Notes under the pieces: model-generated
What the model was told of the DNA's origin: nothing
The model's input: only the letters and a program-made list of their open reading frames with translations
The model's database searches: none
In this document: piece by piece, positions 43,838 to 54,836 of the stretch
Layout: the number at the start of each line of letters is the position of its first letter
How positions within the stretch are numbered: the stretch's first letter is position 1
Assembly (NCBI RefSeq): GCF_025950095.1
Contig: NZ_JAPDDR010000004.1
Coordinates: 372,001-436,000, forward strand
Direction: 5' to 3'
Length of the DNA: 64,000 bases
From: Luteolibacter rhizosphaerae
GTDB taxonomy: Bacteria > Verrucomicrobiota > Verrucomicrobiia > Verrucomicrobiales > Akkermansiaceae
Program-made: the position numbers and the translations under genes

Positions 43838-43857
43838 CAGCGGGTTCAACCCCGCTG
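43838..43857. repeat. Isolated 7-bp stem hairpin
   Basis: The arms CAGCGGG and CCCGCTG pair perfectly around the loop TTCAAC. It lies 50 bases upstream of the DUF1493 start, without a T-run, so it is not a standard terminator. It may be a repeat fragment or a weak attenuator. Confidence 0.35.
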
Positions 43858-43907
43858 CTGCACCCTCTTCCGATAAACCCAAGGTCCAGTATCTACTCCG
43901 CCGCCCC

Positions 43908-44216
43908 ATGACCAAACTCACGGAAGTCATCGACCTCATCTCCGAATCGACGGGCCGCAATCCTTCTACTCTGAGCCCGGACACGCGCCTGAGTGAAGAC
44001 CTCGGCATCGATGGAGACGACGCGGAAGAGCTGACGGAGGAGTTCGCCTCCCGCTTTGGTATCGATCTAACAGGCTACGAGCATCTCCGGCATTTCGGTC
44101 CGGAAGCGGGATGGAGTCCTTTCACCATCCATCCCTCCGCGCCCTTGATTCCCATCACCATTGCCCGCTTGGCGGAGGCCGCCGCTGCGGGGCGCTGGAT
44201 CAGCGGAACTTCTTGA
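43908..44216 (+). CDS. DUF1493 family (acyl-carrier-protein-like) protein
   Basis: A protein of 102 residues from the ATG at 43908. It has the ACP-like opening of DUF1493: hhDLISESTG...LSPDTRLSEDLGIDGDDAEELTEEFASRFGIDL, with a four-helix pattern. The residue that carries phosphopantetheine in real ACPs (Ser in DSL) is replaced here in the segment GIDGDDA, so it should not be acylated. The family's role is unknown, although members are often linked to lipid or secretion loci. The ATG has no clear Shine-Dalgarno site. Confidence 0.8.
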   Translation: MTKLTEVIDLISESTGRNPSTLSPDTRLSEDLGIDGDDAEELTEEFASRFGIDLTGYEHLRHFGPEAGWSPFTIHPSAPLIPITIARLAEAAAAGRWISGTS

Positions 44217-44269
44217 ATGCGGATTCCCCGCCGCAACCGAATTGAAGCGACCGGGTTGATCCCCTTATC

Positions 44270-45259
44270 ATGAAATCGATTGCGGCGTGGATCTTCGCGA
44301 TGATCGCAGCGGCCGGGCTGGCTTCTGCAGCGGCCTACGATCCGATCAAAGTTCCCGACGCGAAGATCGATTCCCAAACCTTTGAGGTGAAGGACGCCAA
44401 ACGGGATCGCAGCCTGCCGGTACGCGTCTATCTGCCCGCCAGCAAGAAGCCGGCTCCGGTTATCCTGTTCTCGCACGGTCTCGGCGGCTCGCGGGACAAT
44501 AGCCCCTATCTCGGCAATCACTGGGCGGGTAGGGGATATGCGGTCGTCTTCGTGCAGCACCTCGGCAGCGATGAAAGCGTGTGGAAGGACGCCGCCGGGC
44601 CGGAGCGCATGGCGGCGATGAGGAAGGCGGCCTCGCTGGAAAATTACCGTGCGCGGGTGGGGGACATCCCTGCGGTGATCGATGCGCTCGCTGGATGGAA
44701 CGCCGAGGAGAAGCATGCTCTCCACGGCCGCTTGGACCTCGAGCATATCGGCATGTCCGGTCATTCCTTTGGTGCCCAGACCACCCAGGCGATGGCGGGT
44801 CAGAGCGCCGCTGCCGGGCGGGTCTCCTTCGCGGAGCAGAGAATTGATGCCGCCGTCATGTTCAGCCCCAGCCCGCCGAGGGTGGGAGATGCCGCGACCT
44901 CCTTCGCCTCGGTGAAGATCCCTTGCTTGCTGATGACCGGCACCTTGGATGACAGCCCGATTGGCAATACCTCTCCCGAGAGCCGTCTCGATGTCTTCCC
45001 GCACTTGAAGCAGGCCGCGGCTTGGCAGGTCGTGTTCGACAAGGCCACCCACATGGATTTCGGGCAGCGGCCCGGCAAGGTTGGCAGCCCACGCTACCAC
45101 CGCGCCATCCTCGCCCTGAGCACCGCCTTTTGGGACGCTGAGTTGAAAGGCGACAAGGAGGCGAAAACCTGGCTGAACGGGCCCGGCGCGAAGTCGGTCC
45201 TGATCGCCGAGGACAAGTGGGAGATGAACCCGCAGGCGAAGGCCGGGGCCATCAAGTGA
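44270..45259 (+). CDS. Exported alpha/beta hydrolase
   Basis: A protein of 329 residues with a signal peptide (KSIAAWIFAMIAAAGLASA). The alpha/beta-hydrolase core shows the oxyanion region ILFSHGLGGSRDN, the nucleophile elbow GMSGHSFGAQ (S166), and a late histidine in KATHMDFG. The acid residue is likely in LLMTGTLDDSP. It resembles chlorophyllase/PAF-acetylhydrolase-like or dienelactone-hydrolase-like proteins; the substrate is unknown. Its last eight bases overlap the end of the convergent Uma2 gene. Confidence 0.88.
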   Translation: MKSIAAWIFAMIAAAGLASAAAYDPIKVPDAKIDSQTFEVKDAKRDRSLPVRVYLPASKKPAPVILFSHGLGGSRDNSPYLGNHWAGRGYAVVFVQHLGSDESVWKDAAGPERMAAMRKAASLENYRARVGDIPAVIDALAGWNAEEKHALHGRLDLEHIGMSGHSFGAQTTQAMAGQSAAAGRVSFAEQRIDAAVMFSPSPPRVGDAATSFASVKIPCLLMTGTLDDSPIGNTSPESRLDVFPHLKQAAAWQVVFDKATHMDFGQRPGKVGSPRYHRAILALSTAFWDAELKGDKEAKTWLNGPGAKSVLIAEDKWEMNPQAKAGAIK

Positions 45260-45824
45260 AGTTCACCCGTTCGTAGAGCTCGGCCAATCTCAGTTCTGCT
45301 TCGACTTCCGGCAGAGGGACTACCGCATCTAAGCCGTCGTGCTGCTCGACCGCAAAACCCCCGTCCACTCGACGACGATGCAAGACCACACGCGCTTCTT
45401 CCGATTCAACGAAGATCAGCACCTTGAGCGAGGGGATTCCGAGATAGGCAGCCCGCTTCTCTCCCAGATCCGTGCGACGGGTGGATCCGCTGATCACCTC
45501 GATGACCACGACCGGATGGTCTTGGAACCGATCGCTATCCGGATTCGGATGGCAGACCACCATGGCGTCCGGGTAGTAGAAACGCACGTGGTCGGATTGC
45601 TCGATCCGGATCTTGGTGTCGCTGTTAAAGGGCTGGCAGGGCCGACCACGCAAAACAATGCCCAAGCTGATGAGGGCGTTGGAGGCGATGGCATTGTGAC
45701 GATTTGTCGCCCCCGCCATGGCATGGATCTCTCCGCCGAGATACTCATGCCTTACGTCGGAAAGCTCCTCGCCGTCCAGATAGTCGGAGACGCTTACGAG
45801 CGAAGGCTGTTTCAGGGCGGTCAC
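45252..45824 (-). CDS. Uma2 family (DUF820) restriction-like nuclease
   Basis: A protein of 190 residues from a GTG at 45824, giving MTALKQPSLVSVSDYLDGEEL, which matches the usual family start; a TTG at 45860 would add 12 residues. The PD-(D/E)xK-type core is visible: HEYLGGEIHAMAGAT, YYPDAMVVC, VVVIEVISGSTRRTDLGEKRAAYLGI. Uma2 proteins are abundant in planctomycetes, cyanobacteria and verrucomicrobia and often scattered in multiple copies. Actual nuclease activity is unproven for most. It is convergent with the hydrolase gene (8-base overlap). Confidence 0.88.
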   Translation of the reverse strand: MTALKQPSLVSVSDYLDGEELSDVRHEYLGGEIHAMAGATNRHNAIASNALISLGIVLRGRPCQPFNSDTKIRIEQSDHVRFYYPDAMVVCHPNPDSDRFQDHPVVVIEVISGSTRRTDLGEKRAAYLGIPSLKVLIFVESEEARVVLHRRRVDGGFAVEQHDGLDAVVPLPEVEAELRLAELYERVNFT

Positions 45825-45920
45825 AGCAGGGGATCTACCCGAAAACCGTTGATCCCGCAAGCCCCCGCCGCCCTCTAACGCCGGTAGAAATCCCGGGGAA
45901 GTCGCGTATGATGCGCCATC

Positions 45921-46148
45921 GTGAAGAAGTTCATTGCCCTGATTCTCGCCCTGATCTCGGGAGCTTACGTCTTTACCCCGCTTGGTTGGGTTCCGGACCC
46001 TCTGCCTCTTATCGACGAAGCCACCGCCCTCATCATCTTCGTGAAGGCCATGGGAGTGTTGGGAATCGACCTCAGCCGTCTAGTACCCTTTTTGGGTCGC
46101 AAGGAAAAGACTCCCCCAAAGCCGCAAGGGCAGGTAGTTGATGTTTGA
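45921..46148 (+). CDS. Small membrane protein similar to DUF1232/YkvA
   Basis: A protein of 75 residues starting at GTG (45921), the only in-frame start near the hydrophobic N-terminus. A transmembrane helix (about 4-22, FIALILALISGAYVFTPLG) is followed by WVPDPLPLIDEATALIIFVKAM, which resembles the PDxIPxxxxxDD motif of the DUF1232/YkvA family, and a Lys/Pro-rich tail. Such proteins have unknown membrane roles. The cytochrome-like gene starts 56 bases downstream on the same strand. Confidence 0.6.
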   Translation: MKKFIALILALISGAYVFTPLGWVPDPLPLIDEATALIIFVKAMGVLGIDLSRLVPFLGRKEKTPPKPQGQVVDV

Positions 46149-46204
46149 TTTTTCGGGAATTCTGCCGAAAAAGCGGCGCTCCAGCCGCGTAAACACCCGC
46201 GTCC

Positions 46205-47815
46205 ATGACCGATACCGATTCTCCTCGCCGCTCCATTATCGGCCCGATCTTCCTGACCTTGGTAGGTCTGGCGATGATCGTAGCCCTCGCCATGCTGCCC
46301 GCTTGGGCGGGCAGCCCTCCGGAGGAGGGCTTGCCGGATCTGGCGAAGTTCTTCGGGCGCTTCCACCCGGTGATGCTGCATTTGCCGATCGGCATGCTGC
46401 TGCTGGTGCTGGCCCTTGAGTTCGGCCGCCTCTTCTCCAAGAAGCCCTCCAGCTCCACCCAAGTGCCGATGTTCCTTGCGGCGGTCTCCGCGGTCATCGC
46501 GACCCTGCTCGGCTTCGTCCTGTATTACAGCATGTCGTCGGATTACGACAAGGAGCTGGGCGAGCGTCACCTGAATGGCGGCATCATTTTCGCCTGCGGC
46601 ACCGTGGCCGCCTTCGTGGTGAAGGTCTGGGTGGATGTCGCGGGTGGGAAGGGGACTTGGCTCTACCTCACCATGCTGCTCGGCAGCTCCGCGGTCATGG
46701 GCTTCGCCAGCCACGATGGCGCCTCGCTCACCCACGGGAAAGACTACCTGACCCAATATGCTCCGAATGAAGTGCGTCAGGTGATCGGCCTCCCGCTCAA
46801 GGAGGAGAAGAAACCGAAGATCAAGGGCGGCGCTCCAGCTGGCGATACGCTTGCCGGCGGCGAAACTCCTGCTGCCGATGGCACCGTGCCCGTGGCCGCT
46901 GCGAAGGCTCCCGGCGAACAGGTGGTCTACACCGACATCATCGCACCGATTCTCGAACAGAAGTGCTACTCCTGCCACAATGCCGACAAGCAGAAGGGCA
47001 AGTACCGCATGGATGAATACGAACTGCTCGTGAAGGGCGGCAAGGAAGGGGATGGCATTATCCACGGCAAGTCCGCCGACAGCAACGTGATCGTCCGCAT
47101 CGATTTGCCCGAGGACGACGACGAGCACATGCCGCCGGAGGGCAAGAAGGATCTGGAGCCGCATGAAGTGCTGCTCGTGAAGTGGTGGATCGATGGCGGT
47201 GCCTCGAAGGATGCCAAGCTTGCCGATCTCCAGGCCTCCGATGAGATCAAGATGGCTCTCGGCAAAGTGGTGCCACCGGAACAGCTCGCCCAGCAGAAGG
47301 CCGCTGCCGAAGAAGCGCAGAAGGCATCCGCCGACAAGCGCGAGTCCGTGAAGGTGGAGGTGGAGCGCCTGCGCAAGGAGTTCCCTGCCGCGCTCAATTT
47401 CGAGTCCCAAGCTTCCAGCGGCGTGACTTTCACCGCCGTGAGCATGCGCAAGGAGTTCGGTGACGACGATTTGGCCAAGCTCGAGCCGGTGATGCCGGCC
47501 ATGGTTTCGCTCGATCTCTCCGCTTCGGGCGTGACCGACAAGGGTGCGGCCTTGCTCAAGGGCGCCACCGACCTGAAGACCCTCCGACTCCCGGAAACCG
47601 CTCTGACCGATGCCGGTCTCGATGTCCTCGCCGGTCTCCCGAATCTCGAATCGCTGAACCTTTACGGCACCCAGGTGACCAATGACGGTGTGGCGAAGCT
47701 CGCAGGCCTGCCGAAGCTCAAGAAACTTTACCTCTGGCAGACCAAGGTCGACCAAGCCGGCATCGACGCCCTCAAGGCGAAGCTCCCGGAATGCGAGGTG
47801 GTGATGGGTCTGTAA
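46205..47815 (+). CDS. DUF2231-planctomycete-type cytochrome c-LRR membrane protein
   Basis: A protein of 536 residues with three parts. The N-terminal part (about 10-200) is a DUF2231-like membrane domain with FHPVMLHLPIGMLLL. The middle has a c-type heme site C254-Y-S-C257-H258 (KCYSCHN) and a candidate axial Met in DEHMPPEGKK (M309), in the arrangement of planctomycete-type cytochromes (PSC1). The C-terminal part (about 430-536) contains leucine-rich repeats such as LAGLPNLESLNLYGTQVT. It could be an electron-transfer protein linked to a respiratory or decomposition chain; the LRR may bind partners. Confidence 0.88.
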   Translation: MTDTDSPRRSIIGPIFLTLVGLAMIVALAMLPAWAGSPPEEGLPDLAKFFGRFHPVMLHLPIGMLLLVLALEFGRLFSKKPSSSTQVPMFLAAVSAVIATLLGFVLYYSMSSDYDKELGERHLNGGIIFACGTVAAFVVKVWVDVAGGKGTWLYLTMLLGSSAVMGFASHDGASLTHGKDYLTQYAPNEVRQVIGLPLKEEKKPKIKGGAPAGDTLAGGETPAADGTVPVAAAKAPGEQVVYTDIIAPILEQKCYSCHNADKQKGKYRMDEYELLVKGGKEGDGIIHGKSADSNVIVRIDLPEDDDEHMPPEGKKDLEPHEVLLVKWWIDGGASKDAKLADLQASDEIKMALGKVVPPEQLAQQKAAAEEAQKASADKRESVKVEVERLRKEFPAALNFESQASSGVTFTAVSMRKEFGDDDLAKLEPVMPAMVSLDLSASGVTDKGAALLKGATDLKTLRLPETALTDAGLDVLAGLPNLESLNLYGTQVTNDGVAKLAGLPKLKKLYLWQTKVDQAGIDALKAKLPECEVVMGL

Positions 47816-47975
47816 TCCCGACCTGCTTCTGATAGCTTGGTCCAGTATCTTAGCCACCGCTATCTGGAGAGGTGGCGGTGGTGTAGGTCGTTAGGACGGG
47901 ATGTTGCAGCGCCGATTGGAATCGTGAGTGATAGTCCCGGAGCGTCGGATTGACCTCCGGAGACATGGGGTTTAG

Positions 47976-47983
47976 AAGGGGAG
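47976..47983 (+). promoter_or_regulatory. Shine-Dalgarno site deciding the start of the ELWxxDGT gene
   Basis: AAGGGGAG lies eight bases before the ATG at 47992, whereas the earlier ATG at 47965 has GGAG only two bases upstream. The later start is preferred. Confidence 0.45.
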
Positions 47984-47991
47984 TCAAGCGC

Positions 47992-50900
47992 ATGTTCCCT
48001 CTCCGAGTTTTCAAGGCAACGATCTTCCTAGCTGCTTCCGGAATTGCTCTTGGTGCGACGCCTTATCTCGTCAAGGACCTCAACCCGGCGACCGGGAGTG
48101 CGGGTTCAGAGCCGCTTGAAATCCTGGCGCTTGAGGATGTCGCCTATTTCACCGCTAAGGACAGTGTTAACGGATATCAGCTCCGTAGAACCGACGGAAC
48201 ACCTGAAGGCACTTCCATTGTCTACAACACCGGCTTGGTAAGCACAGCGCCCGATTCCCCGTCGAATCTGACGCGGGTCGGCTCAACCATCTTCTTTGCA
48301 GGTGGACGTAGCAGCGCGAAGGAGCTTTGGAAAAGCGACGGATCCTCGGGCGGTACGGTGCTGGTCAAGGATATCGCGCCGGGGACGGGATCATCGTTTC
48401 CCGCGCGTTTCACCCCGAAAGGCAACTTGCTGTATTTCACGGCCAACGACACGGTTAATGGCACGGAGCTTTGGCGTAGCGACGGGACTGCCGCTGGCAC
48501 ATGGATGGTGAAAGACATCCGCCAAGGATCAGGTTCGTCAGAGCCTCGTAGTCTCACCGTCGCGGGTGACCTCCTCTATTTCTTGGCAGACGATGGGATA
48601 AACGGAATCGAGATTTGGCGAAGCGATGGCACGTCGGGCGGCACCTCGCTTCTCAAAACAATTGTCCCCCCGCAGGTTTCGCCGGGGCTGAAGTGCCTCA
48701 CGGCTTTCGGTTCACAACTCCTGTTCTGTGCGGATGACGGCATCTCGGGGATGGAGCTGTGGATCAGCGATGGGACATCCGAAGGCACGAGATTGGTAAA
48801 AGATCTTTCTCCGGGGGTAGGATCAGGTCTTGCGAACGTGGAAGATGGTGAACTCGTCGTGAACGGAGGTGCCGTTTATTTCGGTGGCAGTAATGGCAGC
48901 CACGGAATCGAACTATGGAGAAGCGACGGCACCGCCGAAGGCACCACGATGGTAAAGGATCTGGTGCCGGGCGCTTCGGGGAGCGGCGCGAAGCTGATTG
49001 CCAATCTGGGATCCTATTTGGTTCTCGCCGCCTCGACAGCAGGGCGCGGTTACGAACTGTGGGCGAGCGACGGGACTACCGTGGGAACGGTGATGCTGCC
49101 AGAGATCCGCCCCGGCACCGAGGGAGTGGAGATCCAAGATCGGAAGGTGGCCGGAAGCATTCTCTTTTTCTCGACCAACGACGGAACCAGCGGTCAGGAA
49201 CTATGGAAGACGGATGGCACCGTCTCAGGTACTTTGCGCGTTGCCGATATCCGCCAAGGAAGCGGATCGAGCGACCCGGCGAAGATGGCCGCTTTCAAGG
49301 ACGGAATCCTGTTCACTGCGAACGATGGCACAAGAGGCCGCGAACTTTGGCGATCCGATGGAACTGCGGGGGGCACTTCGATCGTGAAGGACTTGGAGCC
49401 GGCCGCGGGGTCGGGTATCGGGAACTTTGCCGACGGCGATTGGATCGCGGTCGGAGACATCGTTTATTTCGCCGGGTTCACGCCCGAGCATGGTAACGAG
49501 CTGTGGCAGACGGATGGCACCCAGGAAGGAACCAGAATGGTTGCGGACAGCAATCCCGGCACCGGCAGCACCGGACCCTCCTACCTCACACAGTCAGGGG
49601 ATCTAATCTTCTTCGAGGGATATCGGGAAGCTCACGGATTTGAGCTGTGGAGAACCGATGGCACACCCGAGGGGACCTTCATGGTGAAGGACATTTTTCC
49701 GGGCGCTTCCAGCTCCAGTCCGATGTATCTGATCGATCATCACGGGCTATTGTTTTTCCTGGCGAACGACGGCGTGAACTCCGCACAGCTCTGGCGCTCG
49801 GACGGGACGTCGGAAGGGACTTCAATGGTGATGGCAATCGAGCCTGGTGGACAGAATCCCATCTCGCTTCCCTTCGCATCGGCAGGTGATTTCGTGTTCT
49901 TCGGTGCCAGAACGGCGGCCAATGGGGAGGAACTCTGGCGCTCGGACGGGAGCCTGAAGAGAACCGGGCTCATCAAGGATATCTCCAATAATTTCAGCGG
50001 TCAGGATCTGATGTTCTCTGCCTATCCCGCCTCGATAACATCGGCAGGGGATTTCGTTTATTTCAAAGCCACCAACGCTCCGACAGGAAGAGAGCTGTGG
50101 CGTAGCGATGGGACCGAGTCCGGGACCTTCCAGCTCCGGGACATTGTCCCGGGAACCGGCAATGGTTTGGGCTCGGGCAGCTTGGTGAGAACTCATGGCA
50201 CCAATCTGATTTTCTCATCGGGTAGCACGATCTGGAAGACGGATGGCACGAGCGTTGGAACCCAGCCGGTGAAAAATATCACGCCTGCGACGCCAGAGTT
50301 CGGCTCGTCGTTCGCGGTGCAAGGTGGTCGCGTCTTCTTTCCGACTTCCGAGACAGGTTTGATGTCTGAACTCTGGGTCTGCGATGGCACTTCGGCCGGA
50401 ACCTTCAAAGTCCTTCCGCAGGCCTCGGGTGGTCCCCGGAATCCATACAAGCTGGTGTCGACTCCGGAGCGCGTCTACTTTGCTGCCTTTTTGCCCGATA
50501 CATTGGAATGCAGGTTGTGGCGGAGTGATGGCACCGCACAGGGGACAATCGCCCTGCCGCGGTTCGATGGAGTGGAAGGAGCGACCATAGAAAGGATCAT
50601 CGCGACCTCCAAGAAGGTGTTTGTTATCGCTTCGACGATCGAGCATGGCAAGGAGCTCTGGGCGCTCGACCTGAAGCCGGTGATCATGGTTGAACAGCCA
50701 GGAGGAAGCATGCTTCCCGCCTCGGGAGGTGAAGTGACATGGGATTCCACCGAAACCGGTGGTGCTGGGAAAACCTTCCGTATCCGGAACGAGGGAGAGT
50801 CCGGCTTGCATGGAGTTCAGATCGTGCTCGACCCACCGGATACCGGCGTCTTCCAACTCTCCACCCAACAAACGCAAACGACCTTGGCTCCTGGCGAAAG

Positions 50901-51561
50901 CACGACCTTCATGATCACCCGGGTGAGTGCCAGTGAAGCGGCTTCCGTTAGCCTCAGGGTCTCTTCGACGACAGCGGATGTCGCTCCGACGGAGGTCGGC
51001 TTGGTCGCGGCCTTGCCTCTCCCGGACATCGAGGTCGATCCCGCCACTGTCACCTTTGACCCGGAGACCGGTTTCTATCGTTTGGTGGCTGTTTTGACCA
51101 ATCCGTGGGTAGGTTCGGTCGGGCCCTTTGAAGTTGTCGTCAGGAATCTACCTTCCGGGGTCACGCTTCAGGGTGCCGAGGATGGTCGGATCCTTCTTTA
51201 TCCCTCTCAGGTTGCCTCGGGAACTAGCACCCAGTTGGTCCTCTGGATCGAGGCTCCGGGCGGACTCGGGACCTTTGCTCCGGAGTTCGTGGTGCAAGCG
51301 GTGCCTCCGGAACTGCCGTTCGTGATCGAAGGGGTCCAAAGAACGGCAGAAGGGTTCACCTTGCGATTCCCTGCGAGAGCGGGGCGGCGCTATGTCGTGG
51401 AGTACAGTGACAATGGCACTTCGTGGACTCCTTGTCCGGATCCGATCGACGCGAGATCGAACCGGGTGGAATGGACTGACCTTGGGCCGCCCCAAACACA
51501 CGTTGAGCCGGGTCAGGTGAATAGAAGATTCTATCGGGTGGTGAAGCTTGGCGCGCAGTAA
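47992..51561 (+). CDS. Large exported ELWxxDGT-repeat protein
   Basis: A protein of about 1189 residues from the ATG at 47992 with a signal peptide (FKATIFLAASGIALGA). I count 17 units carrying E-L-W-x-x-D-G-T or close variants, about 45-50 residues apart, interspersed with VYFAAxD/GxNGxELWRS and GT...VKDIxPG blocks, the signature of ELWxxDGT beta-propeller-like proteins. After residue about 880 come a segment with RIRNEGESG (ASH-like) and, at the very end, a typical verrucomicrobial C-terminal module with RYVVEYSDNGTSWTPC and RRFYRV. It is likely exported to the surface. Its function is unknown. Confidence 0.85.
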   Translation: MFPLRVFKATIFLAASGIALGATPYLVKDLNPATGSAGSEPLEILALEDVAYFTAKDSVNGYQLRRTDGTPEGTSIVYNTGLVSTAPDSPSNLTRVGSTIFFAGGRSSAKELWKSDGSSGGTVLVKDIAPGTGSSFPARFTPKGNLLYFTANDTVNGTELWRSDGTAAGTWMVKDIRQGSGSSEPRSLTVAGDLLYFLADDGINGIEIWRSDGTSGGTSLLKTIVPPQVSPGLKCLTAFGSQLLFCADDGISGMELWISDGTSEGTRLVKDLSPGVGSGLANVEDGELVVNGGAVYFGGSNGSHGIELWRSDGTAEGTTMVKDLVPGASGSGAKLIANLGSYLVLAASTAGRGYELWASDGTTVGTVMLPEIRPGTEGVEIQDRKVAGSILFFSTNDGTSGQELWKTDGTVSGTLRVADIRQGSGSSDPAKMAAFKDGILFTANDGTRGRELWRSDGTAGGTSIVKDLEPAAGSGIGNFADGDWIAVGDIVYFAGFTPEHGNELWQTDGTQEGTRMVADSNPGTGSTGPSYLTQSGDLIFFEGYREAHGFELWRTDGTPEGTFMVKDIFPGASSSSPMYLIDHHGLLFFLANDGVNSAQLWRSDGTSEGTSMVMAIEPGGQNPISLPFASAGDFVFFGARTAANGEELWRSDGSLKRTGLIKDISNNFSGQDLMFSAYPASITSAGDFVYFKATNAPTGRELWRSDGTESGTFQLRDIVPGTGNGLGSGSLVRTHGTNLIFSSGSTIWKTDGTSVGTQPVKNITPATPEFGSSFAVQGGRVFFPTSETGLMSELWVCDGTSAGTFKVLPQASGGPRNPYKLVSTPERVYFAAFLPDTLECRLWRSDGTAQGTIALPRFDGVEGATIERIIATSKKVFVIASTIEHGKELWALDLKPVIMVEQPGGSMLPASGGEVTWDSTETGGAGKTFRIRNEGESGLHGVQIVLDPPDTGVFQLSTQQTQTTLAPGESTTFMITRVSASEAASVSLRVSSTTADVAPTEVGLVAALPLPDIEVDPATVTFDPETGFYRLVAVLTNPWVGSVGPFEVVVRNLPSGVTLQGAEDGRILLYPSQVASGTSTQLVLWIEAPGGLGTFAPEFVVQAVPPELPFVIEGVQRTAEGFTLRFPARAGRRYVVEYSDNGTSWTPCPDPIDARSNRVEWTDLGPPQTHVEPGQVNRRFYRVVKLGAQ

Positions 51562-51596
51562 GGAACACCGCAGGTCCGAATTTCCCAGGCCTGCCC

Positions 51597-53792
<2,196 letters not shown>

Positions 53793-54821
53793 CTAGCGCA
53801 CCGCCGGTGCATCCAGCAGTTCGTCCAGCGGGGTGGGCCCCAGCGCCCACTCATCGGAGAGCACGCGCAGGATCTCGAACTGCCGCGCCTCACCATCCGC
53901 ATGGTGGCGGATATCCAGCATCATCCGCAGCAGGCGGCTGCGCGTCGTTTTCGTGTTCCGCGCCTCGGCCTTGGAGGCGATCAGCGATCTCAGTGCCTTG
54001 TGCTGGGGACTATCCACCGCCACATAGCCGAACATGAGCTGATCACTGTCCGGCGAGGCCATCCCGTAGCAGGCCCACTGTGAGTCGTCCTTGAAACGAC
54101 CATTATAGTAGGAATCGGCGGAGACGTAGAAGCGCACCCGTGCATCGAGATCCTTCCCGGAAAGAATCTCATCGAGAGGCTTGCTCAGGTAGCGGTCGAA
54201 GCCATCGAAATCCACCCGCCACTGCCCCGCCTCATCGGGCGAAAGGATGGCAAGCCGGTTCCGCCCGCCCTTGAAAGTCACCAGCACCGATTGCTGCCGC
54301 AGCGCTTGGCTGGAGACGTTATCGAGCGTCTTCAGGCTTTGCAGCTTGCCGTCCTTGGCTTCCAGTCCTGCCAGCTTCTCCAGAATCACCGGCATCGGCT
54401 GGTCACTTTTCCGGATCAGGCTTGTCACCACCTCCTCGCTACGGGCATTCAGAAACTTGTCCACGATCGCCTGCAACTCGATCGCCGAAGGAATCGCTAC
54501 GGTGTCTCTGGTGGGAGCATCCTTGGCCACTACGGCAGGCAGTTGGAGATTCTCGATCTTCTTCGCCGCCTCCTCGTTCTTCCGGGAGCTGATGAAAACC
54601 CACGCCGCAAGAACGACGACGATCAGCCCGCAGAGCAGCAGGAAGACACCCAGCCCGCTCACCATGCTCAGCTTCCGGTCGATGCTGTCCACCGCCGTGA
54701 CCTTGCTGGCGCGGCCACCGCTACCCGTGCGGAATTTCGACACGCGGCCGATGCCGGGCGCATCGCCCATCTCCCGCGAGGGTTTGGATTGCCGGGAACG
54801 GAAAGGGTCTTGGGAACTCAT
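53793..54821 (-). CDS. Single-pass membrane protein of unknown function
   Basis: A protein of 342 residues with a cytoplasmic Ser/Arg/Gly-rich N-terminus (about 1-50), one transmembrane helix (about 57-77, LGVFLLLCGLIVVVLAAWVFI), and a periplasmic domain containing VLVTFKGGRNRLAIL and a segment with YSTxxx-type strands. The first and last regions are helical. The gene is transcribed toward ligA with 27 bases between them. Neither domain nor catalytic motif is recognised. Confidence 0.7.
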   Translation of the reverse strand: MSSQDPFRSRQSKPSREMGDAPGIGRVSKFRTGSGGRASKVTAVDSIDRKLSMVSGLGVFLLLCGLIVVVLAAWVFISSRKNEEAAKKIENLQLPAVVAKDAPTRDTVAIPSAIELQAIVDKFLNARSEEVVTSLIRKSDQPMPVILEKLAGLEAKDGKLQSLKTLDNVSSQALRQQSVLVTFKGGRNRLAILSPDEAGQWRVDFDGFDRYLSKPLDEILSGKDLDARVRFYVSADSYYNGRFKDDSQWACYGMASPDSDQLMFGYVAVDSPQHKALRSLIASKAEARNTKTTRSRLLRMMLDIRHHADGEARQFEILRVLSDEWALGPTPLDELLDAPAVR

Positions 54822-54836
54822 GAGGGAGATCGCGTC

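Noticed and set aside
43828-43868. A possible tRNA because of GGTTCAA in a hairpin
   Set aside because: The stem is seven base pairs with a six-base loop, and there are no D-arm, anticodon arm or acceptor stem.
45965-47857. A 630-codon minus-strand open frame across the cytochrome-LRR gene
   Set aside because: The plus strand shows CxxCH and LRR motifs, and the antisense product is rich in His, Leu and Gly with no domain.
48330-50560. Regularly spaced repeats that could be mistaken for a CRISPR array
   Set aside because: They are in-frame ELWxxDGT protein repeats about 150 bases apart with diverged nucleotide sequence, not short identical repeats with unique spacers.
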